Part shown: positions 23,510 through 35,700 of the stretch, one piece after another
Layout of the letters: each line of letters starts with the position of its first letter
Numbering within the stretch: the stretch's first letter is position 1
Assembly: GCF_001625305.1 (NCBI RefSeq)
Contig: NW_017802935.1
Span: 227,138-291,137, forward strand
Direction of reading: 5' to 3'
DNA from: Branchiostoma belcheri
Taxonomy: Eukaryota; Chordata; Leptocardii; Amphioxiformes; Branchiostomatidae
DNA length: 64,000 nucleotides
Position numbers and translations under genes: made by a program
Notes under the pieces: model-generated
The model's input: the letters and a program-made list of their open reading frames with translations, nothing else
Databases searched by the model: none
Told to the model about the DNA's origin: nothing

Positions 23510-24345
23510 CTTTACTTGAGTTCATTGACTCCGTGTGGTCCCATCTATGACACCAGAGGATGACTTTGGTTTTATTGACATTTTTCGTGACAAGTGGTGA
23601 GAAAAATACTTGCCATTTTCTCACTCTCCTGGCTATTCATTTACCCTATTTTTACCGATCCAACTTCTACTGTCCATAACTCTTTGGGAAGGCCGGTGTA
23701 TGCCCAGGCGTTTGTGTCTGTAAGATTTGGCAGACTTTGTTTCTTGTAGCATCACAACATGTGAGGTTCATGCCGGATGTGGAAAAGGTTGATTCAGCTT
23801 TAGATCTAAAGTGCCTGTGTTTTGCCCTGACGAAATGGTGGTTACAGAATAGTCTTCAATAGTTATTGAGTTCATTGAACCAATATGTGTCATTATACAT
23901 CACATTCAGGACACCAGATGAAGATGCTGGTTTTATTTGTATTTTCCGTTTTAGTTAAATGTTGAATATTTGGGATTTTCTTACTCTCCTGCACACTTAT
24001 TCACCCTATTTTTTGCCATTTGTACTATCCATACTGATACCATCTGCTGGGGCTAGCATTTATGTCAATCGGATTTGGTAGACTTTGTAGCATCACAACA
24101 GGCGAAGTTACATTCGGGATATACGTGGATAATGTTGATTTTTGACTGACAAAATGGTGGTTACGAGGAATGGTCTTCGATCGTCATTGAGAGTTTATTG
24201 ACCCAATATGTCATCACATTCGGGACATCAGATGAAGATGTTGGTATTTTGGTTTTATTTGTATTTTGCGTGACGTGACGGATGTGGTTAGTGTTGATTC
24301 AGCTCCGGCCTTCCGGTGTTTTTGCCCTGACGTGACTCGCTTTAG
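23510..24345 (+). repeat. Three degenerate tandem copies, about 310-360 bases each
   Basis: Blocks starting near 23517, 23868 and 24188 share TTGA.TTCATTGA, ACACCAGATGAAGATG-like, GGTTTTATT and TTTTCTCACTCTCCTG-like stretches, then GTGTTTTTGCCCTGACG. The third is truncated. Confidence 0.65.
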
Positions 24346-24419
24346 AGTTTCCCAGAAGTCGGACGGACCGTCTGTCTGCTGATGCCGCAAAACAGCGGCG
24401 CAACAAACAAGGTTATGAT

Positions 24420-24648
24420 TAGCCTCCTGTGCAGGCCTCCGGGCGGGTGGGAGTTTTGATACTGCGTTTTGTAGAGTTTTTAACGCGTTCTTTTAATTGC
24501 CGGCCATTCTACAACCAGCTAGTGGGCAAATGGAAACCTTTTCTGGCGACTGGTTGTAGGATGGCCGGCTATCAAAAGAACGCGTTAAAAGCTCTACAAA
24601 ACGCAGTATCAAAACTCCCACCCGCCCGGAGGCCTGCACAGGAGGCTA
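24420..24648. mobile_element. Near-perfect palindromic MITE with 9-bp TSD
   Basis: Flanks GGTTATGAT and GGTTACGAT (8 of 9). Left arm TAGCCTCCTGTGCAGGCCTC and onward is complementary to the right end for about 100 bases. The centre is near 24530. It encodes nothing; the 76-codon frame inside is a by-product. Confidence 0.92.
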
Positions 24649-25079
24649 GGTTACGATAAAGAAAACTTCACCGCAAAATAACGTACATAATGTTCAGCAG
24701 AAAAAGGAATGGATGTAAAAGAATATGATAATTATGAAAAATATAGCCTTTAAGTATTTGCGAAATATTTAATGTTTTCCTTTTCACAACTATTATTTTA
24801 GGAAGAAATGTCATTCTCATTTATGATATAAACTTTATTGCACGACAATTGTAGAAGGTTCAAAGTATGACAATATTTTTGTATAACAAACATACTGTGA
24901 GACTAGCTTACAAAAAACTATGTAGTATGGGATGAGGATGTGATTTAATAGACATTGGTCAAATATCTATTCTTAAGGCATTTTAGGATATTGTTCTCCT
25001 ATTATGTACAATGCATGGGATGTCATTTGCCAATATGTGCTGAAATTTGCTATTTGAATCCGCTGAGAGAAATCCTGGT

Positions 25080-25400
25080 ACGGACTGTGGTGATAGTACT
25101 ACGCTAGCTATTATGGGATTCGACTTCTTCTTTGAAGGAATGCAGTTTTTGGTGATCTTCTAAATGACGAAAGGATGGAGAAATTGTTGTAACTGTCTGA
25201 AATAATCTGTTTCTTTCGGTGTCATAGTGAGGACACTGGCTAACAAAATGTATTTCATTTCCCACTGCATTCATTGGACAATATTTACACAATCTCTCGT
25301 GCACAAGTAGTTTTCTATAGCGGCCTTTTTCTATCTCTCACGGTGGATGCGCACTTATTCTAATCTTACACATGGCAGCTCGCTCGTCAAATTTATTGTG
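25080..25400 (-). mobile_element. LINE reverse transcriptase 3' fragment
   Basis: The minus strand encodes the same C-terminal Cys/His segment as 22807-23346 (LCKYCPMNAVGNEIHF, then QCPHY), with stops outside. It ends just before the promoter of the small plus-strand gene. Confidence 0.75.
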
Positions 25401-25535
25401 GTATAGGTATTTTTCCATAGAGTATTACATACATCAACATATTTGGGACGCAGAATGAGAAAGTGATCTGACGAGTTGGCTCCCGGAATAGAACTCTGAC
25501 CAGGCCGGTAAGTAGGTCGGCAGGAAGCGAGACGG

Positions 25536-25543
25536 TATAAATA
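25536..25543 (+). promoter_or_regulatory. TATA box of the small coiled-coil gene
   Basis: TATAAATA followed by a GC-rich stretch (CGGGGCGCG), with the predicted start site about 30 bases on, near 25566. The start codon is at 25629, leaving a leader of about 60 bases. Confidence 0.6.
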
Positions 25544-25628
25544 CGGGGCGCGTTTGCTCAGCGCTTAGAACAGACACCAGCGCACAGAGAAGACCACAGC
25601 ACTCAACATCTCTCCAGCTTTTGGAAAC

Positions 25629-27015
25629 ATGATTGGACCTCAGAGTAAGTTTTCAATTCAGATTTTTACTTTTTACCTTACTGACGAAAGGTAGTGGATG
25701 CTATTCGTGATGTATATGACCGTTTTCAAACTCTACACATTTGCTTGAGTAACTGTTACATTTGTCAGCGGCTTTATGTATTTCGCATCTGGGAGTGATA
25801 CACTACAATGCTAGTAATCTCAAGGAAAGTTAGACATCCATGTAATCAATGACGAAAAGTAGTGGATGCTACCTGAAAAGCCTTACCGTTTTCAAAATCT
25901 TTCCAGTTGCTTCATGAAATGTTACATTTATAAGCTCATATTATTGTTTCTGACCTGATGGTGAAACGGTACAATGTTCGTATTGATGCTCGCTGAAAGT
26001 TAGACATCCAGCTACGTACAAATGTTGTAAAAAACACCAAAGTAACAGCGAAGCAACCGGATAGAATCTGAACTGGTCAGGCGATTCCCCTTGTACCGAT
26101 TGGAGCCTTTGTCGGCAGAAACTTCGATCAGGATACTGTTAATGTGTTAGGCTGGTTTACCATTTACAAAGCCTAAATTTCAAGTCAATTCATTGATTTA
26201 AAGTGACCTGAAGTTCAAAAGTTCTGACTTTTAAGCGAATATCGTAAATTTACAGACTCCAACAATGTGTTTCTGTTGAGTTGTATTAGCTATCTTATGT
26301 ACAGGCCTTGTTGATTGCAATAGAACGTGTAAAGAAAGAAATGAAATGTATTAATATGTTTTGATGCTGTTTTCGCTAGCTTTTTCCGTTTGATAAAGGC
26401 TTTCGCTCCGTTTGTAGGTACCGAAGTAGCCAAGCGTCTGCTTCAGCATAACATCCGGGTCCTCCGGAACGTGTCACATGACCTGGAGGAGCGGGAGAAG
26501 CGATTGGTCAGGATGAGAACGAGGCTGAGCCGGCTGGAGAGCGCTGGGACTCTGGTAGGTGTCAAAATCTCCAAAATACGGTGAACTAAAAAGGTCTGCA
26601 TGGGGGTCCAATCAAGGATTAACGTTAAATTGACGCGAATTCATATTTCCACTAGATTCGGGTATCTCATCGGTAAGATGACCAATGAAAATGTACTGAC
26701 GTTGTTGCTGCTACTAAAAACTTAAAGTCTAGCTAGCCGTGCGTGGTCGACTATAGAATTAACTTGTAAAGTAATTTTTCATTGGTTACATTGAAATGCT
26801 AGATTTCCCTCCTGTGTGTTGAGTCCGTTTAGTCTTCATTCATCTTTTACACAATAATTACCCACTTGAAAATGTACACTGCCAATGAACCACCGGTCGA
26901 TTTAAAAAATCTATTTGCGTTTTTACTGAATCTGAAAGTATTACAATTCTTTAATCTCTCTCATTGTACCTTGCAGCTGAGTGTGAGAAAGCAGTCCACC
27001 ACCAGACACCAATAA
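25629..27015 (+). CDS. Small coiled-coil protein (63 aa), three exons
   Basis: Exons 25629-25644 (MIGPQ plus one base), 26418-26554 (137 nt) and 26977-27015 (ends HQ-stop). All introns are GT-AG and the phases agree, for 64 codons including the stop. The middle exon encodes a highly charged helix (VAKRLLQHNIRVLRNV, then LEEREKRLVRMRTRLSRLE) that fits a short coiled coil. The tail is LSVRKQSTTRHQ. There is no signal peptide or membrane segment. A TATA box lies 90 bases upstream of the ATG. The middle exon matches the 137-nt exon of the minus-strand gene at 17965-18101 in length, phase and pattern; the two genes are head to head. I do not recognise the family and give no function. Confidence 0.65.
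25690..25930 (-). repeat. Decayed hairpin-element cores
   Basis: Two fragments in intron 1 of the small gene: CTGACGAAAGGTAGTGGATGC near 25681 and TGACGAAAAGTAGTGGATGC near 25849, each followed by CCGTTTTCAAA. They match the core of 11858-11891 on the other strand. A third decayed copy lies at 30914-30990. Confidence 0.55.
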
Positions 27016-27305
27016 CCGTGGAGAGGGGCAGTTTCAAATTCAAAACACCGGGGAAATCGTGTTGATATACATGTAGGACGTTCTACGTGACTGGATATTA
27101 TGTATCTATTTGAATTTGATACGTTGGTGCTCGCAGTAGACAAACATGTTATATATACAAATATCCAGTCCTTGCGTTTTTGAAAGGTATAATTTGATAA
27201 TCCCTATCTGTGCTTTATAGGTTCATATGTAATGCGAGACTTGTAATCACTTTATAATTAAGCTTGGAAATAATGCTACATTATGTAAAACTAGATAAGT
27301 AATGT

Positions 27306-27374
27306 ACGTCGATGAAGGTTAGACATCCAGGTAATACGATACGCCAAAAAGCTGAGTAACTGCTTTTTGGCGTA
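27306..27374. mobile_element. Hairpin element, minimal deletion form
   Basis: The tail GATGAAGGTTAGACATCCAG, then CAAAAAGC, directly joined to GCTTTTTGGCG. Almost the entire stem is deleted. Confidence 0.7.
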
Positions 27375-27572
27375 AATAACTAATGCATGATGCTTTTATC
27401 CAATTGATAATTACCTACCACCGACTGACTATTTATCCAATGCCCTGTCTAGAAATGAGAGAGACAGTCGGAATCTATAATCGTAATCTGAGTCATGTAT
27501 AAACACGACAGACGTGGATCATATTTCAGAGATGCCACTCAGAATGCTTCCTATTTAAGCGTAGGGCCCTAT

Positions 27573-27728
27573 TACTCTCCAAGCAGAGGTTGTGGGGGAA
27601 TGATCGTTAGCTTTTTAACACTTTATATATGGTCGTTTTTTTTGTCGCTACCTTCTCTGGCTAATGGATACTGCCTGGCCAATTTGATACTGTATTTTTG
27701 CCACCGAAAGAGATCTGCTTGGAGATTA
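27573..27728. mobile_element. MITE, TACTCTCCAAGCAG ends, perfect 9-bp TSD
   Basis: GGGCCCTAT at 27564-27572 and 27729-27737. Ends TACTCTCCAAGCAGAGG and CTGCTTGGAGATTA. Confidence 0.92.
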
Positions 27729-28078
27729 GGGCCCTATAACATTTATCTGTGGAGTCCAGACGGACTCAGTCATCGTGCTATAATGTTAGCCGCTGTGTTC
27801 ATACTGGTTTATTTCTTCCAGACTGTACGGTACAGAGTAGCAGGGTCACCGTAGGACCCCGAAGTGATCTGCCGCATTACACAGGTTATTAAAAACGGTT
27901 GGCACAGATATTGAAAGCAATTAGTAAAAACAGTTAAAAACTGATAGGGGCCTATCTGCGACTGTCTGCGATTGTTAGACGCACTCAGTCATTTTAATGT
28001 AATGTTAGCCACTTTGTCGACAGCTGTACACTCATATATAGATGCAGCAACACGTCGAAGACGATTGATACATACAAA

Positions 28079-28292
28079 TAATCTACAAGCAGATCTTTTG
28101 GTGGGGGTAAGACAGTATCAAATTGGCCAGTCTGTATCCATCAGTTCCCCATCCAAGATCTGCCTGCAGTCGAAACGTCAAAGGCTATTAACACCTAGTT
28201 GTTGCCTGATCAAAATATTGGATGGGGAAATGGATACAGACTGGCCAATTTGATACTGTCTTACCCCCACCAAAAGATCTGCTTGGAGATTG
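28079..28292. mobile_element. Palindromic MITE, perfect 9-bp TSD
   Basis: ACATACAAA at 28070-28078 and 28293-28301. Arms AAGCAGATCTTTTGGTGGGG, AAATTGGCCAGTCTGTATCC and complements are almost perfect for about 85 bases; the centre is near 28185. Confidence 0.92.
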
Positions 28293-29044
28293 ACATACAA
28301 AGGTTAATTTAGACTGTTACTATTGCTGGATACAATACCTCACGCATGTATCGTTAATGGTATGACGGTAGTTAATGGTATAAGTACTTTGTATGTTGTA
28401 TAGGAATAAGCCATCTAAATTATTTTCGAAGATTACGTTTGCTCAAATACTACTTTGTTTACTGTTTGTGCGTGTCTGTGTATGTCTGTCTGTCTGTCTG
28501 TCTGTATGTATGTATGTGTGTGCGCGCGTGTGTACGTCTACTGTGGTCTACGTGGTGTGTGTGAATCGAACGTGTGCTCGCGCGTGAAAACGGGACCTCT
28601 CGCCCTGCCCCCCACCACAAAACAAACACACGCCAACAATCAGTTACCCAGTACCTGTCGAAGTACCCTATTAATACCTCAGCGTTGTCAACAAGCGGCT
28701 ATGGAAATATACGTACGTGTTGTCACACTGGAAACACATTACATACCCAAAACAATGGGCTTAAAATCGCAGACTGGTTTGTGCTATCTTCATGGCACTA
28801 AAACAACGCCAGGGCACCAATAATGACAGAAAGAGGTTGTCATGTCTAAAAACGTATGTCGAAAACATGTATAACGCTACATTGCCCATTGTAGAATAAG
28901 TTCCACTCCGGTAACACTACTAGCCTCAGAGACAGTTCAATATGAACGTGCGATGCACAAGTGAAAAGAGTCATTATACTGTAGTAAATAAACATTAGAC
29001 AATTCGTGCGTTTCTACTGTTAAAGTCTCCACCGTCAGGCTACT
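28293..29044. other. No gene; low-complexity tract
   Basis: 28468-28540 is a TGTCTGTC/TGTATGTA/TGTGTGCG tract that produces spurious Cys/Val-rich frames. The rest shows nothing I recognise. Confidence 0.5.
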
Positions 29045-29150
29045 ACTTTAAGCCGATCGGTGTAATGTAGCCAGCTGACGCCGCGCCGCGTGCCTGCGAA
29101 TCTGGTGTGTTACGCCGAAGGGCGGTTATACCGGCTATACAGATACAGAT
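29045..29150 (+). mobile_element. LINE (CR1/L2-like) 3' tail
   Basis: TAATGTAGCCAGCTGACGCC, GTGTTACGCCGAAGGGCGG and the closing CAGATACAGATAC, as at 62995-63095. Located about 210 bases upstream of the copy A start codon. Confidence 0.7.
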
Positions 29151-29360
29151 ACTCCAAAGATTTTCAAGCTGATCCAAAGAGCTTCGTTTGCCATCAAACA
29201 CTGATCTGATGAAACGCTCCCCCACTTCCCAAGCTATAGTAGTAGTAAACACACAATTAATCACTCACACTCGACATAACTGTACTGGCAGGGACGCGGC
29301 GTCCTAGTTAGCGTGTGCACGGACAGGGGAAAAAAATAACCACCTACTCCAACAACCAAC

Positions 29361-29742
29361 ATGAAGCTGTCTGTGTTCTGTCTGCTCGTGGCTCTCGTCT
29401 GTCAACGAGCGTTCGCAGACTGGGTCCGGCAGCCGTTTTGGTATGTACATAGAACTTATAGGTAATACTTAATGTCCAAGCAGATCCCTCTTGGTAGCAA
29501 AAGGACAGTATCAAATTGGCCAGGCAGTATCCATTAGCCAGAGAAGCTTCGCGGCCATCGACGGCTGTGGTGGTCAGGACAAAACAAAAAAACAAAAACG
29601 GCCATATATAAAAATGTAACGATCATTCCCCCACAACCTCTGCTTGGAGAGTAGGTAATACTGTAGACGTGAGAGTAGATGTTAGCTAGATATGTAGTAC
29701 TGAAGAGTTTGCCATGCACTGTACCCGTTACAATTGTTGTGC

Positions 29743-29773
<31 letters not shown>

Positions 29774-32700
29774 TAACAGTGGTGGAGGGGGGGGGGGCAG
29801 AAGGGGTTTTTATCTGTTTCTACTCGCTCCTCCTGTTTCTTACAGTGGTTCAAAAACCGCCGGCCCTGGGAGTTCTGGTAAAGAGTGCCGCTCCAGGGAT
29901 GTCGAATTCGGGAGATTCGAGGACGAATCTTGAAAAGAAAAGGGGGAGTAGTGTGACAGTGGGGGGTTGTGGGCGGTTATAGACGCTACCAACTGACCCG
30001 GCCGATGGGTCTAGAGACCTTTTCAGCCGAGTGGTTAGAGCGTCGGCATGTGGACTGGTGCCCGGGTTTGGTCGTGGGTTCGAACCCCGGCCTGGGTTCG
30101 TGTGGCGTAGCGGCAGAGTGCGTGAGTCGGAACCTAGAGGTCCCGGGTTCGAGTCCTGACATGCCACCGATCTTGTGCCGTTGGGAAAGGCACTTTACAA
30201 GACTTTCCTCACTTCGCTCAGGTGAAAATGAGTATTGTCCTGTCATGTATTTGTCCCCTGTGTTGGTGGCGACATTAATATAAGTTGATAAAACTTGAGT
30301 GTGCCGTCACCACGTCTGGTGATTACATGTTGGAATAAAAAAAACGTCCTGGGACCAGGAGGGTTTTTACCTGTTTCTACTCGCTCCTCCTGTTTTCTCA
30401 CAGGTACGACGACGCGCGCAGGGATAAAGTGGCGAAGGGCACGGTGTGGCCCCAGCCACGGTCCATACAGACGACACAACAGAGCCTGTCTCTGAACCCG
30501 GACAGCTTCAGTTTCAGCACGTCTGACGATGCGAGCAGTAACGCCAACTGCAAGGATGTGCTGGACCCCGCTATTGAAAGGTTTGCATCGGTAGTAAATC
30601 AGCAGGGCTCGAAATTCATTTTGGAGAATAGGTGCACCGGCCGGTGCACCCAACGTAAAAAATCAGGTGCACAAATTTTTTTTTTGTGTGCAACATATGA
30701 AACAAAACCTAATTGCAGGTCTTAGCTTGAATGTATAAAATGAGAGCTAACTTCAAAATCTTTTAACAACAAAGGTTTTATTATTTTTCTGATACTTAGA
30801 GACCAAGAATATCCGGTATACTATCATACATTTCTAATGCTAAAAATTCCTACAAAAATGCACCCACAGAAAAAAAAATCGACTTTTCTTGTAATTTTGG
30901 TCTCTGACTTTGCGTCAGTGACAAATGGTTGATGCTACTTGAAACGTCTGGCAGTTTTCCAAACCTACCCAGTTGGTTGAGCAACAATTTCTGTCGTGTC
31001 TGTCTCTGTACGTAGCAAATCACTATTGGTAAATTAAAATATACAAATAAACGAAGCATGGCCAACATTACCATTGTTATCCTGTTTTCGTGTGGCTACC
31101 TATGTGTGAGAATTTGGTTTAATTCATTTACCCATTAACTTGGGTGTAAATGTTGATACATGATACATAAGTGCATCTCTGCGAGAGATTGCTTTTCTTG
31201 GCTGTGTAAAAGGTTAGGATTATACTATCATGAAAGTTCATCTGTGTTGGTAGTTACAATTAAAGTTAAAACGTTTGGTCCAACACAAAAAAATTCTCTC
31301 ACCTAGAGCTTTCGACCAGTCACTCTGGTCTTCCTCAGTAGACTGACCCAGTGAGGCTTCTTTGAAGTGTGACGTCAACACTGGGTCAAATGTAGACGAT
31401 GTCGACCCCCGTCGCGTTCAATGAAGGGTGATGGGCCCTGATGTATATGGCTTCCTTCACCCCTCTCAAGAAATAGTCTTGTTTAGTGACATGGTTAGGA
31501 TTATGTTGACGTTAGTCCAAGACTCAAGCTTTCGTTTACTGTCACAAAATCTTTGATTGTTGTCGCTGTTTTTGTGTGACATTTTCAGGTACCGCGATCT
31601 CCTGTTCTGGATCCCTGCGGGCGAGAGAGTGAGTGTGAGCGGGGACCGTGTGTTAGGCGGCCTCCGGGTGACCATCTCTGGCGGAACATGCTCCGAGTAC
31701 CCGACTCTGGACTCGGACGAGTCCTGTAAGTAGAAAAATATAAATTTGATAATAATACGTTTTATTGCAAATTCATGCCCGAGGGCTAATAGCATGAACA
31801 AAAGAAACATTTGGTATAAAAACAGACAATGAGTACACATACATGTAGAACTACTGATAACTACTAAGAAACTACTAGTAAAAACTACTGGGTTTGACTT
31901 CTTTTTTGAAGACAGAGGAAGACAAAGGATTCCACTTTTTCTGTAATTTGTGGGTTTTCGGATGTTAAGACGAGAGTAGTTTTCAGAAAAATCACCAAAA
32001 ATGCATCACCTCCTATACATGTATATGGTCACTAGAAAGCGCCAAGGTCAATTTAATAAGGACGTTTTGTACTTTCCTCACCTTTTCTGTTAAAATTCCT
32101 GAAACAACAACAAAAAATATGCGTCGTTTCGGCTCTTCAAATACGCTGCTTTAAAGTCCTGATAAATTTGTTTACTGACGCCAAGATATTGAAGTGTTAG
32201 TTGATATGGGGGCATTTCGTAGCCTCCATAGCATGCCAATTATGGAGGTTTGGGGGTGTTCAGGGTCTTTGGGAGCTTTTATGTGCTATTTTCTGATTGC
32301 ATATGGACAACATAGCCGGCCTGGTTGAATTACCCCCGTTTTATAGAACTGGGCTAATCAGAAAACAGCCGAAGACCACCAAACCCCCAGTTCTATAAGC
32401 CTGCTACGGAGGCTAGGCATTTCGGTACAGGTCCTGTACACTGCCGTACAGCTTGCTACGTCATGTATACTTTGTACCTATACTTTATCGTTGACGTGTG
32501 TACCTACACGTACTACATGTACGTCTCAATTATATCAGGGAACACATCTAAACCAGTCAGGTGTACGGTGATACGTTTTGTACCTTGTGTAACTATTATC
32601 CATTTTACACGCACTATCTACATGTATTATGTCATTATCTCTAAGCCCTTTTGCACACACACACAAAGTGTCTGTTCGAGTGTTTGTTTGTAGTGCATAG

Positions 32701-35700
32701 AGGACGGTGACCGGTCAGAGCAAGTTTGTTTTGCACTTCACTGTAATTTATGACTGGTCTATAAGCAATTACGGGCAACAGTTCAAAAGAACAATAGGTA
32801 CTAAAGGTCTCGGTGAAGGCAATCAAATATTGATTTACAAGTAATACGCCGTGTACAGGCCCTTGAACCATGTTTTGGTCTTCTGTATCACTGAATTTGT
32901 TAATTTTTTGTTGATCTTTTGAAATAGACACGCTTGAAGTCCCTGCAAGTGGGGACGCGACACTTCGGGCCCAAACCGCATGGGGCGCTCTTCGCGGCCT
33001 GGAGACCTTCAGTCAGCTCGTGTACGAAGTTGACGGAAAGGTACGGTCGTTTTGTCGTCTTTTAAATCTTACTTTTGCATCATGCATTATATTCGAACAA
33101 ATCCAATCTTTGGTCGCCGAGCAATTATCATCGTTTGAAAGTGTTCTATCCAGAGCCATGCTCAGGCACAGTTCTGGATAGTCCAGGCGTATCCAGAACT
33201 GTGCCCGGGGAAAATCAACGTTCTTGGATACACAAGTATGCCTGATCCTTTCCCGAACCCATTCAGGCATAGCACTAGACAGGCATGGCACTGGACACTG
33301 GATTCTATTCATCTGTATTTTTCAAGCAGGTGGCAAGGTGGTGTTGTAGTTAGGTTTGTTAAATAGAGTCTAGGTTCTGGATACGATGAAAGTGCCCTAA
33401 AGGCCATAGTCGTTTGTTTCAAGACCATAACGTCGTCCCCCTATATTTTTATTTTATAATTTTCCACTGCAGCACAAGCGTGAACGTATCGCCTGGGGTA
33501 AATCTACGTTTTTGGATACGTGGAGACCATCCAGAACCGTGCCTGATCCTAACCCTAACCTATTAATTCATAGAAGTAGGCAGGCACGGTTTTGGATTGA
33601 CCTTAAATGCAATGGTCGCTTCTATCATGATTAAAATCACAACGATGTGTCGTGTGGCGTCGTGTGGCGTGGCGGCAACGTGCTCGACTCGGAACCAAGA
33701 GGTCCCGGGCTCAAGTCCTGACATGCCACCGATCTTCTTCCCCTGGGAAAGGCACTTTACATGGCCTTCGTCTCTTTAACTCAAGTAAAAATGAGTATTG
33801 TCTTGTCCTGTATTCGTCCACTGTGTTGGTGGCGGCATAGAATAAGTTGATATAACTTTTGAGTGTGCTGTCGCCATGTCTAATTATGAAATGTTGGAAT
33901 AAAAAAATAATGACGACGTTATTTTACTGCAGCACAAGCTGAACGTGACGACCATCTCAGACGAGCCGAGGTTCCGGCACCGCGGAGTCATGTTGGACAC
34001 CGCCAGACACTTCCTCAACGTGCCGTACATCAAACAGAACCTGGTAAGGATACAATGATACATACATGTATATGACATTCTACGTGAGGAGCGGCATAAC
34101 CTATGCCTACTCTTAATATTTAGGGGTCGTGTGGTGTAACGGCAGAGTGCTCGACTCTAAACGAAGAGGTCCCGGGTTCGAGTCCTGACATGCCACCAAT
34201 GTTGTACCCTTGAGAAAGGCACTTCACGCGACTTTCCTTTCTTAATTCAAGTTGACATGAGTATGTCCTTTGTCATATCGTAACTGTTCTTGTGTAGCAC
34301 GTTGGTGGCGGTAAAAAATAAGTTGATATAACTTGAGTGTGCCGTCACCATGTCTAGTGATGTAATGTTGGAATATTAAAAAAAAAGATATTTAGGGTTA
34401 GGTATTCCGATATATATGATGATGAGGTATTCAGAGGTGTTCCTAACCGTAGACAAGACGGTGCTAGAATGTATTTCCTCTGACTGAAAAAAAAGTGAAG
34501 AAATCATTTTATGTTCTGTATGGATGTCATCAGCAAATTAGGGTACATAGAGCAGAACCTGGTAAGGCTACAGGCTGTGCCATTCTTCGTGAGAAATGGC
34601 CTAATCTATTCCCTGCGAATCTCGTCAGAAGTTCAGATGTATTGAGAGCCTGTTCTCCAAGCAGAGGTTGAGTGGGAAGATTTTTAATCTTTTTCTGACA
34701 GTCGGCTCGATTCTGTAGCCGATTGGATACCGTTTTGCAATTTGAATACTGTCTTACCTTAAGTCTGATTGGACACTGTCCCGGGTGCTTAAAGATCTAC
34801 CAGGAGATTAGTGAGTGTGTAGGTAGCCGAATAAACCCTTGGAAGACATCAGAAAATTACTCTAGGGTAGTACTGTGCGAGTCAGACAATAAATGTAGAA
34901 TTCCGTACGAAGTTCGGAGGTCATCAATATTACTTCCAATAACTTTATGGCAAAAGGTAATTATTTTTCTCCATCAAAAAAATAGTCACCCCTGATTATA
35001 GTATTTGTGTACAAAATCCCTTTCGTGCCTTTACAGGACGCCATTGCATATAACAAGATGAACGTGTTCCACTGGCACATCGTGGACGATCAGTCCTTCC
35101 CTTTTCAGAGCGCAACCTACCCGGACCTCAGTGGAAAGGTAAGATGCACTGTTGTATCCTGAACTGTGCTTTATCCAGAACCGTGTTTAGTTTCCAGTAA
35201 TGTTTATCTTTCATTTCTGAGAGAAGTCCTTTAAGCTAGTTTCTGTTTTCATGGGTTTCTCTCTTTACATATCGGATAATGTTAGGAGAAGGTTGCTGAT
35301 TTGACGTTAATGTCCTCTAGACACCATACAAAGATCCCAGTCAGGCCCGTTTTATCCAGAACCGTGCTTTATCCAGAATAATGCTCAGGCACGGTTTCGG
35401 ATAGCCCATACGTATCCAGAACCGTACTTAGAGACATACGGTTCTCGACAGTCCACGCGTATATCCAGAATCTTGCTTCGGGCAAAATCTACGTTCTTGG
35501 ATACCCAGAAACTACATGTAGCCAGAACCGTGTCTGATCCCAACACTAACCCATTCAACCATAGAAGTAGTTATGCACCTACTTTGGACACAATAATGAT
35601 TCCATTCTTCTCCCTATTTTCTAGGGCGCCTACACCCAGGATAACGTGTACACGCGACAGGACGTCCTGGACGTGATTGAGTACGCGCGCATGCGCGGCA

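Noticed and set aside
24429..24659. 76-codon frame
   Set aside because: It lies wholly inside the palindromic MITE at 24420-24648.
27495..27854. 119-codon frame with a hydrophobic segment
   Set aside because: Most of it is the MITE at 27573-27728; no homology or splice support.
28393..28823. Overlapping Cys/Val-rich frames
   Set aside because: Derived from the TGTC/TGTA/TGTG low-complexity tract.
30010..30180. Functional tRNA genes
   Set aside because: Box A and box B are present but the stems do not close into a full cloverleaf, and a SINE body with an A-rich tail follows.
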